Shown here one piece after another: positions 18,701 through 26,539 of a stretch of DNA of 64,000 nucleotides. This DNA comes from Chthoniobacteraceae bacterium (GTDB lineage Bacteria; Verrucomicrobiota; Verrucomicrobiia; Chthoniobacterales; Chthoniobacteraceae). The notes under the pieces are model-generated. The model did no database searches. It was not told the DNA's origin and worked only from the letters and a program-made list of their open reading frames with translations. The first letter of the stretch is position 1, and the number at the start of each line of letters is the position of its first letter. The translations under genes and the position numbers were made by a program. Where the stretch lies: NCBI GenBank assembly GCA_028293625.1, contig JAQGOL010000031.1, forward strand, positions 1 through 64,000, read 5' to 3'.

Positions 18701-19176
18701 GTGGTAATCAGCCGCTGGGAAGCACTTCCACCCCGGAAAAAGGGCTTCAGATCCGCGTCTTCCCAGACATCATCGATCACGAGCAGGCAGCGCAGGGAAT
18801 CGAGCTTTTCTCCAAGCTTGATACCCGCCTGGGTTTCGTCTTGGAACGTGCGTCGATCTCCAGAAACCGCCTCGTAAAGTTTAGTGAGTTCGCGTTGGAT
18901 GGATGCCGGGCTCGCGTGGTGACCGAGCGTGGCCCAGAGAATGCCGTCGGGGAACGCGGCCCTTACATTCGGGTCGTGGCAGAGGGCGGTGGCCAAGGTA
19001 GTCTTGCCGTAGCCGCCCGTGCCATGGAGAGCGGTGGTAATCGAAACAGGGGTGAGATCTTCATCCCCCAGAAGCAGCTTCAGAAGCGGCTCGTATTCGT
19101 CGGGCCGCGCAACAAACCCAGTTGGAAAATCGGGAGCAAGAAACGGAGTACGGGAGGAATAGTGCGGGGCGGCCAC
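15721..19176 (-). CDS. NLR-like protein: NB-ARC, WD40 array, C-terminal TIR
   Basis: This 1151-residue protein starts at a GTG (19176); no better start is seen nearby. Residues about 20-340 form an NB-ARC-type STAND ATPase. It has Walker A GTGGYGKTT (52-60), Walker B LLVIDDVW (131-138), a sensor-like LITTR (156-160), a GLPL-like EWPLLLKLAAG (208-218) and an MHD-like LHDVMRVYL (332-340). A helical spacer follows. From residue about 490 to 985 there are eleven 42-residue WD40 repeats (GH-x(4)-GVAVSADGRR-x-x-SAS-x-D-x-TLRVWDLE) and a degenerate twelfth. Residues about 1016-1151 are a TIR domain (HDVFLAHNSQDK, LDEDEIPPG, GDWQEAEL with a candidate catalytic Glu near 1086). The inverted order relative to plant NLRs is typical of bacterial antiphage NLR-like proteins. 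Oligomerisation on sensing and NAD+ depletion would be the expected mode (inference). Confidence 0.85.
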   Translation of the reverse strand: MAAPHYSSRTPFLAPDFPTGFVARPDEYEPLLKLLLGDEDLTPVSITTALHGTGGYGKTTLATALCHDPNVRAAFPDGILWATLGHHASPASIQRELTKLYEAVSGDRRTFQDETQAGIKLGEKLDSLRCLLVIDDVWEDADLKPFFRGGSASQRLITTRIFHVAPNARRIRVDEMTAEEAVKMLTGRLLEPPADATPFEQLAKRLGEWPLLLKLAAGAIWTSMEYGESLEGALEYVNAAFTERGVIAFDREDSRQRDEAIATTVQLSTSHLKLENRQRFCELAIFPEDTEIPLSTLQQFWGLSFVETTKCAQLLANHSLIELNLKSHMVSLHDVMRVYLAGQLPHSQLTHSRLLEAWGDFLQLPNAYAWRWAPWHLKQAGWEVEFSTLLFNFDWLQAKFGATNVDALLADFDWLKEDEDARLVQSAIRLSAHMLAHNPKQLAGHLVGRLLGSEKPRIQGLVAKAQEWRGANWLCPLHSNLTSPGGGLIYILEGHVGSVNGVAVSADGRRAVSASDDETLRVWDLETGRCLRILKGHSFWVNGVAVSADGRRAVSASDDETLRVWDLESGRCLYTLEGHSFWVNGVAMSADGHRAVSASDDETLRVWDLETGQCLRILKGHSFWVNGVAVSADGRRTISASSDETLRVWDLESRHCLRILEGHVGSVNGVAVSADGRWAISASDDATLRVWDLESGHCLRILKGHGDSVKGVAVSADGRRAVSASDDATLRVWDLDPGYYVRTFESHAGSVKDLAVSADGRWVVSASDDETLRVWDLKTGRCLRTLENYSFWVNGVAVSSVGPRAVSASKDMTLRDLESGQNLRILKGHAGSVKGVAVSADGRRAISASYDETLRVWDLESGQCLRVLKGHGGSVKGVAVSADGCRAISASYDATLRVWDLESGQCLRILIDHAGSVNGVAVSADGRRAISASDDATLRVWDLESGQCLAVFNAEADFQSCAIAPDGHTIIAGDSSSRVHFLRLIESAKNTSPEPRPLIPCRKSPPAMSTSTAIHTHDVFLAHNSQDKPAMRTMNEALKNRGLKPWLDEDEIPPGTWFQDVIQLAIPKVKAAVICLGPQGLGDWQEAELRILLHECVKRKIPLIPVLLPGVHEVPPHLLFLNQLHWVQICSLPPDKATMNALEWGITGKKP
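16230..17706 (-). repeat. Tandem 126-bp WD40-coding repeats, about 11.5 units
   Basis: On the minus strand the sequence coding for the WD40 propellers is built from 126-bp units that are nearly identical at DNA level over long blocks. One example is the segment for DETLRVWDLE, repeated with single-base changes. Two unit classes alternate in their first strand, GHSFWVNGVAV and GHAGSVKGVAV/GHVGSVNGVAV. The eighth unit lacks two codons (VW). Such high identity points to recent unit duplication or gene conversion. Confidence 0.85.
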
Positions 19177-19611
19177 GTTTTCTCAGTCAAAATGATGCAC
19201 CTTGTGTGTCGAGTGCAAAGCTCAGTAATCCACCGTTTACTTGTATAAATTCTGACGTCAGCGTTACGCCGAGTACTGCTGGCAGAGAATCTCGTAGATG
19301 TCAGGGGCTGGTGACCTATGACATCTACCAAAAATGAAGAGAATCTCCTGAAGAGTGACACGCGGGGGGCGAGCAAGCTGCCTGGTGATTGCGCATGTGC
19401 TTGATCACGTCATCAAAAGGAAGCTGCCATGGTAGGTTAGAATTCCCCCGATTTCGAATGTCTACCTTGGATCAGTCAGGGCAACGGTGGTCGAAGGCAA
19501 CGCACCAATGCTGGTGACCTTCGAGTTGCCAGAACGGGTGCCTGCTGCCGTAAGAGCAGAACTGGAAATAAAAAAGACCCGAAACCCGGAACTCAGAACC
19601 GCAAACGCCCC
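19177..19611. other. Intergenic region upstream of the NLR-like gene
   Basis: No gene is supported in these 435 bp. They include the start region of the minus-strand NLR-like gene and a palindromic repeat at 19294-19328, described separately. The rest shows no convincing promoter on inspection. Confidence 0.4.
19294..19328 (-). repeat. Dispersed palindrome, copy 1
   Basis: Ten-base arms GTAGATGTCA and TGACATCTAC flank a 15-base loop. Read on the minus strand, the whole 35-base unit resembles the unit at 37113-37147 at all but about seven positions, including the loop pattern CAGCC. Two similar palindromes in intergenic positions suggest a REP-like dispersed element or a shared RNA hairpin. 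Confidence 0.6.
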
Positions 19612-20328
19612 TCACCCGCGTACGACACACGTGGCGATATCGCTCTCCATGCCAATGGGAAGGTTGCCGACCATCGCCCGGATTCGGTATTCGCGTTCCT
19701 CGGGTTTGCCGGGGACGATCACCGGGGTGTGATCGATGCCGGGGCTGTTTACAAATACATTGGATTCGATCCACTCCGGACTGCCGTTGCGGCGGAAAGA
19801 AACTTTCACCACATCGATTTCACCAGCCGCTTTGCCGAACTTGATCTGCACCTGGTTGGGTCCAACACAATTGGCTGAACGCAATTCCGCCTGATAAGAG
19901 TCCGGATCAAACGCGCTTCCGGTCGGTTCGGTCAGCAAGACCACTCCGATAATACCCGGCGTGTAGGCGGGCGAACGTTTGATGCGTTCCACCCACAACG
20001 CACGGCGGACATGGATCCCAACCTGCAAATCCTTGATCGCCACCGGTGGATCCGGCCAGGCCGGGATCGTGGGTAACGCCGGCAAAGGCGTTCCAATCGG
20101 GCCGTTCAGGACATTTTGAACGTAGCCGGTGATGCTCTTGCGGAAACCATCAAAGGCCGGTGCCACCTTCTGGATCATCCAAACCGCGTAAAGGCAGTCG
20201 TTAACAATAGCCGGAATTTCCTTGGCGCCGAAGCCGAGCGTTTCGGCGAGCTTGGGAAATTCCGCGGCGAAATTGTCATACCAAGCGGCCTGAAGGGAGA
20301 GCTGAGGAGGGAAATAGGATTTGATCAT
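19612..20328 (-). CDS. Conserved-type hypothetical protein with fibronectin-III-like tail
   Basis: The 238-residue protein starts MIKSYFPPQLSLQAAWYDNF. The N-terminal 85 residues look helical. The middle contains a Pro-rich linker (GTPLPALPTIPAWPDPP), and the C-terminal 100 residues look like a beta-sandwich of fibronectin-III type (KVSFRRNGSPEWIESNVF, REYRIRAMVGN). Similar 'N-terminal helical plus fn3-like' proteins of about this length occur in many environmental bacteria with no known role. No signal peptide is seen. It lies downstream of the heptad-repeat ORF on the same strand, 91 bp away, and may form an operon with it. Confidence 0.65.
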   Translation of the reverse strand: MIKSYFPPQLSLQAAWYDNFAAEFPKLAETLGFGAKEIPAIVNDCLYAVWMIQKVAPAFDGFRKSITGYVQNVLNGPIGTPLPALPTIPAWPDPPVAIKDLQVGIHVRRALWVERIKRSPAYTPGIIGVVLLTEPTGSAFDPDSYQAELRSANCVGPNQVQIKFGKAAGEIDVVKVSFRRNGSPEWIESNVFVNSPGIDHTPVIVPGKPEEREYRIRAMVGNLPIGMESDIATCVVRG

Positions 20329-20419
20329 GGTTTGATGCGGCGATTGTTGATCAGCGTACAGCCTGCTTCAATCGAGTCGCACCATGATGAACGGGTCGGG
20401 TAACTACTGACAAGTCAGC

Positions 20420-20668
20420 TCAGGATGGCCCTCTCCCTGGGCAATTTCGGGCGGAAAACCAAAAACCATTGAATGCCGTTGCGGAATTGGCGGTGTCTGT
20501 TGCGGAATTGCCGTGTCCGGGTGCACGATTTCCAGGCAAAATTGCGCGATGGATCTCGTCTGATGCGGAATTATTGACCGCAATTGGGCAACGACGGTCG
20601 TCAATTGCGCAATTTGAGATTACGATTGCGTAATAGGTCAGGAAAATTGCGCACCGGGTGACATCCAT
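20420..20668 (-). CDS. Small heptad-repeat protein
   Basis: ATG at 20668 opens an 82-residue frame whose first 66 residues are built of seven-residue units: RCAIFLT, YYAIVIS, NCAIDDR, RCPIAVN, NSASDEI, HRAILPG, NRAPGHG, NSATDTA, NSATAFN. The pattern is polar/Cys-Ser/Ala/Ile-Thr plus three variable residues. The underlying DNA motif recurs at exactly 21-nt spacing. The tail (GFWFSARNCPGRGPS) is unrelated. A stop codon lies two codons before the ATG, so the ORF does not extend upstream. The next gene on this strand begins 91 bp downstream. I do not know the family. It might be a short repeat protein of the pentapeptide-like or solenoid kind, or the remnant of a longer one. Confidence 0.5.
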   Translation of the reverse strand: MDVTRCAIFLTYYAIVISNCAIDDRRCPIAVNNSASDEIHRAILPGNRAPGHGNSATDTANSATAFNGFWFSARNCPGRGPS

Positions 20669-20678
20669 TGCGTATCAG
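20479..20678 (-). repeat. Ten-unit tandem repeat with exact 21-nt period
   Basis: On the plus strand the core TTGCGNAATT or close variants begin at 20479, 20500, 20521, 20542, 20563, 20584, 20605, 20626, 20647 and 20668. Every step is exactly 21 bases with no insertion or deletion, while the bases between cores differ widely. Conservation of frame and core with divergent spacers is what selection on a coding heptad would produce. Confidence 0.8.
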
Positions 20679-21068
20679 ACCAGAGAAATTCTGATTCGGC
20701 GGAAAAATCCGTGGTCCCGGTTCACCTCAACATGCTTGCATTTCGCGGCCCTCGGGCCGGCCTCGCGAATAGTAAAGCAGCGCACATTCGCAAATTTTGG
20801 GTGATTGCCTATTTCGGATCTGCGAGAGCCCGTTCGGTTTCTCCCCAAATGTGCGTGGCATTCGTTTTTAGCGTCTACGAAGATTTATTAAATATTCGCA
20901 AATTAACCAAATGTTATCGACACGACCCACACGCAACGCCGATCAACTCCCTTCGATGGCACCCGAACGTGCCCCCCCACAATGGTGTCGCGCCCCGTGG
21001 CATGCCGCGAACATGAGCTTTTCTTTGAGAGAGAAGCCGGTCCAGTGAAATCCGAAAATCTGAATCAA
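20669..21068. other. Intergenic region between divergent gene groups
   Basis: No gene is convincingly supported. A plus-strand frame from 20711 reads through this region into the start of the small secreted protein at 21069, but its upstream part has no family features. The stretch separates a minus-strand pair from a plus-strand pair and should contain promoters for both directions. Confidence 0.35.
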
Positions 21069-21326
21069 ATGAACCGCTTGATAATCTTCACAGCTTTATT
21101 ACTTCCATCGCTTTGTTTTGGGCAAACCTCGATGCCCGCCGATCAACCAGCGTCGTTGAACAAGTCTCCAGAACTCGGAAAAGTGGATCTCGATAAAGCC
21201 GAAGTAGAGCGGCTGAAGAGTAAACAAGATCCTTTACCGGCGTACATGCTTAACAGGCTGATCGAAGAAGAATCAGAGGCGGCCAGGAAGGTGGGTGCAT
21301 CGACAAAAAATCTGCAGCCCGAATGA
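21069..21326 (+). CDS. Small secreted protein
   Basis: ATG at 21069 gives 85 residues with a clean signal peptide (MNRLIIFTALLLPSLCFGQ). The mature part is polar and probably helical (KVDLDKAEVERLKSKQDPLP, RLIEEESEAARKVGAS). No family is recognised. Its stop overlaps the start of the next gene in an ATGA arrangement (21323-21326), so the two are translated as a unit. A longer frame opening at 20982 places unrelated residues before the signal peptide and was rejected. Confidence 0.6.
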   Translation: MNRLIIFTALLLPSLCFGQTSMPADQPASLNKSPELGKVDLDKAEVERLKSKQDPLPAYMLNRLIEEESEAARKVGASTKNLQPE

Positions 21327-21883
21327 AAGCCGCTCGCCGCACGATCGTTGGTGAACGAACCTCCTGCACAATCTCTGCGATCATAAGCGGCTTACTTTGT
21401 CTGGCCTCGGCTAATCGCGTTGCGTTTGGCGCGCTGGGCGAAGATCCTAAAAAGTGTAATGATCGTTATGGCGGCTTAATAGAGACTCATAACGATTTCA
21501 TCAATAATCAGAATGAAATCCGCATATATAGCAATCCTCTGATCCGCACGGAGATTGTCTTCAATGACAAGAAAATCGCAGTAGAAGTCAGGTATTCAGC
21601 GAAGGAGTTAACCGACGCACAAATCAGCGAATTCCTTTTGCTAAATGGCGCGGATTGGAAACCGCAAAATCCCAAACTCGGCACGACGATAGCTCAAATC
21701 AAAACCACCGCCTGGGTTACCCGCGATGGCAAATCGGCCTTTGTAAAGCGTGAGTCCAAGGAAGGCGATCAGCTGCATATTGCGATGCGAGAGCGGATCA
21801 ATGAGATGGCGGAAAAAGTTCGATTTTTATTTAACGGAAAACCGCAGATATTCAGCGGAGGAGTTTTCCGACGCAGAAATTAG
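21323..21883 (+). CDS. Secreted hypothetical protein, 3' end frameshifted
   Basis: This 186-residue frame overlaps the previous gene by four bases. It has a long N-terminus with a hydrophobic signal segment (SAIISGLLCLASANRVAFGA), then a segment containing EIVFNDKKIAVEVRYSAKEL and TDAQISEFLLLNG, and a run resembling a small beta domain. It resembles the secreted verrucomicrobial family with repeated 'AEELTDAEI-x-EFL-x-LN' elements (family memory). The final residues GGVFRRRN are out of register with a second, degenerate copy of the same element just downstream, which suggests a 3' frameshift. Confidence 0.55.
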   Translation: MKAARRTIVGERTSCTISAIISGLLCLASANRVAFGALGEDPKKCNDRYGGLIETHNDFINNQNEIRIYSNPLIRTEIVFNDKKIAVEVRYSAKELTDAQISEFLLLNGADWKPQNPKLGTTIAQIKTTAWVTRDGKSAFVKRESKEGDQLHIAMRERINEMAEKVRFLFNGKPQIFSGGVFRRRN

Positions 21884-21998
21884 CGAATTCCTTTTACTTA
21901 ACAAGAGCTGGGCGCGTGTCGGGACAAAACTCAAAGCGGTAAGCGGCAATGTGAGTACGGCAGATCGTCATAGCATCAAGCTGGCTTGGATGCCGTGA
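21842..21998 (+). pseudogene. Out-of-frame second copy of the SEFLLLN element
   Basis: In the frame shifted relative to the preceding gene, the sequence reads EEFSDAEISEFLLLNKSWAR and then TADRHSIKLAWMP before a stop at 21998. The DNA block around 21856-21906 repeats the block around 21596-21646 with several changes. The two copies were probably joined in one longer protein before the reading frame was lost. Confidence 0.5.
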
Positions 21999-22008
21999 GA
22001 ATGACGGG

Positions 22009-23352
22009 TCATTGAGCGGCTTTCCAGCGGCCGATGATCACCTTCCGGCTGCCCAGCAAATTGTCCGTGAGCTCGTCGTGCTCACCGGGCGCCTTGGTCA
22101 CGAACACGCCGAGGCCAATATCCGGGTGAAGCTCCAGGGGATAGAGCTGATGGCCGTTGGGCAGGACGAAGCGTTGACGCCCAAGCGCATGGAGATCCGG
22201 CGAAACCGTGATGCAAGCCCCGTCGGTCTGCCGAAAGATCATCAATTTCCCATCGGCGGCATCGCCTACGCGCTGACCTTCAACCCAGCCTTGGTATTTG
22301 CCACTTGCATCGAAAAACCACGTGAACTGGTCATTGAAGACGTGGCACGCATGAGAGTGCGGCCAAAAACCGAAGATGCGTCCATCACTGGGGATGTTTC
22401 CCAGCGCAACCGTGTCGGTTGCGGAAACCAGCTCATATTCGGGATTGCCCACGCCGTTCCCGTGCCCGGGCTGCTGGCTGTGCATTTGCACTGCCCCATC
22501 ATCGCTCTCGTTGGTGTAGCCGGTGATTCCGCCCGTGAGCCGGATTCCCAATTGACGCGCCATGCAACGTTGCCAGAGGGAAGGCGGCGCTTTTGCCGGG
22601 CGTGAGGTGCCATCGGCTTTGAGCAAGACTTCACCGAGCCCTTCCTCGGAGCCGATGCGCACGAGCCATTCGTCGCCGTCCTTCGTGGAGCGCGCCCAGG
22701 GAACGAGCAGTGGCTTGCCGTGGGTCGCGCCCTCTTCCAACAAATTGCCGGCCTTGATCTCGCGGGTGCAGTGTTCTTTGGCGTCGAAGATGTAAACGCG
22801 GCCGTCGCTCTCCAGGAGCTCCGTCGTAATCCAATGGCCGTCGGGCAGAAACGCTCCGAGCCATTCGCGGCCGTACCCGTCCTTGCGCGGCGGCTTGGCG
22901 GAGTGAACGAGATTCCCCTTTGCGTCGAAAAGATAGCCTCGTGCGCTGTTCCAGACTTCGAAGCGGGACGGGGTGATCCGCCGCCACACGATGTGCCCCG
23001 TGCCATTCGGTCCCTTTTTGATTTCCCGCCTGGGCTCCACGGTTACCGTTTTTGCTTTTGCCGGCACTTTCACCCTGGTCTCCGCGAGCCGTCCATCGGC
23101 GATGACCTCGGCAATAACTTCCAAACGCTCGCCACGCCATGCGTAAAACTTTACGGCCGCTGCCTCGCTCTGGCGTTCCTGGCCCCGCGCCGCTTTCCAC
23201 CGGTCGAAATGTTTTTGCACCTCGCCGGCATTGGCGCTCACCCACGCATCCCCGGAGAGGTCGTTGAAGTAATTGAAGGAATGCTCATCGGCCCGCGTGG
23301 AGCTCAAAGCGGCAATGAGTGCCAGAAGACGAAGCCATTTTATGGAGTGCAT
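22009..23352 (-). CDS. Secreted hypothetical protein, beta-rich
   Basis: This 447-residue protein opens with a signal peptide, MHSIKWLRLLALIAALSSTR. The body is rich in short beta segments with Gly-Asn-Asp turns (YLFDAKGNLVHSAKPPRKDG, RVYIFDAKEHCTREI, LLKADGTSRPAK), as in secreted beta-propellers of the NHL/YncE kind, but I could not match a repeat signature. No active-site motif is visible. It is monocistronic as far as I can see: the small plus-strand gene at 23618 is divergent and the next minus-strand gene upstream is far away. Function unknown. Confidence 0.65.
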   Translation of the reverse strand: MHSIKWLRLLALIAALSSTRADEHSFNYFNDLSGDAWVSANAGEVQKHFDRWKAARGQERQSEAAAVKFYAWRGERLEVIAEVIADGRLAETRVKVPAKAKTVTVEPRREIKKGPNGTGHIVWRRITPSRFEVWNSARGYLFDAKGNLVHSAKPPRKDGYGREWLGAFLPDGHWITTELLESDGRVYIFDAKEHCTREIKAGNLLEEGATHGKPLLVPWARSTKDGDEWLVRIGSEEGLGEVLLKADGTSRPAKAPPSLWQRCMARQLGIRLTGGITGYTNESDDGAVQMHSQQPGHGNGVGNPEYELVSATDTVALGNIPSDGRIFGFWPHSHACHVFNDQFTWFFDASGKYQGWVEGQRVGDAADGKLMIFRQTDGACITVSPDLHALGRQRFVLPNGHQLYPLELHPDIGLGVFVTKAPGEHDELTDNLLGSRKVIIGRWKAAQ

Positions 23353-23617
23353 GTGGTGACGGGAAAATTGAGGACCGGATGCTCACGCGGCGCGGAGGCA
23401 GCCGGACATCGCACGGAGGATCGTGTTGCCGGTTGTCATGATCCAGGCATGCATGGCGCTTTGGAGGCAACATCATTTCAATAAGTTTGATGGCAATGCC
23501 AACCGCCACAAAGGTGAAAGGCTCAGGGGCACAGCGAACCTCCGGTAAAGAGCCGCGGGTGACGGAAGTTTGAGAATTTCAATTTTTTTTGTCCAAAACC
23601 GGCAGTCGGCAGGAAGT

Positions 23618-23905
23618 ATGAGAACAAGCATGTCATCAGAGCAATCGAGCCAGTTCAGAAATTCCACAGGGACGCAGGAGCGGTTTCTTTCGCGGTTTCT
23701 GCGCAGCGAGCGGAAGCTCTTGGCGCTGGTGCTCTGGGAGTTGCGAGCAGAACTCGATTTGCGTTTGCGGCATTTGGAGGGATGGCCAGGCAAGCTCTCC
23801 TTGGAGCAGCTTTCGCTGATTGCGAATGATTATTGCCGCCGAGATGGAATTAAGAATCCGGCGACGAATTTCGGTCGAATCGTGGCGGCCACTTCTAAAA
23901 TATGA
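23618..23905 (+). CDS. Small hypothetical protein
   Basis: The ATG at 23618 follows AGGAAGT closely; an ATG at 23630 is an alternative. The 95-residue product includes ERFLSRFLRSERKLLALVLW, which superficially resembles the first helix of ECF sigma factors in this phylum, but the rest (LDLRLRHLEGWPGKLSLEQL, NDYCRRDGIKNPATNFGRI) does not continue as a sigma-2 region. I cannot assign a function. It ends 88 bp before the xylan cluster and reads in the same direction. Confidence 0.35.
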   Translation: MRTSMSSEQSSQFRNSTGTQERFLSRFLRSERKLLALVLWELRAELDLRLRHLEGWPGKLSLEQLSLIANDYCRRDGIKNPATNFGRIVAATSKI

Positions 23906-26392
<2,487 letters not shown>

Positions 26393-26539
26393 CTTGGAAA
26401 CTCAAGTGAGCCACTTCCACTCTTCAAAAAACGGCATTCGCTGTGCCGCCCCAAAAAGCCTGGTGAATCAAAAAAATCGAAGGAACTGCGAAACCTCGAC
26501 CACTCCCTTTATCGCTCGCCCTTTGACGGTCACATCTGC

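Noticed and set aside
20479-20678. CRISPR or iteron-type origin
   Set aside because: The 21-nt period is too short for CRISPR, and the units lie in one open heptad-coding frame. No replication gene is nearby.
23618-23905. ECF sigma factor
   Set aside because: Only the first helix looks similar; the sigma-2 and sigma-4 regions are absent.
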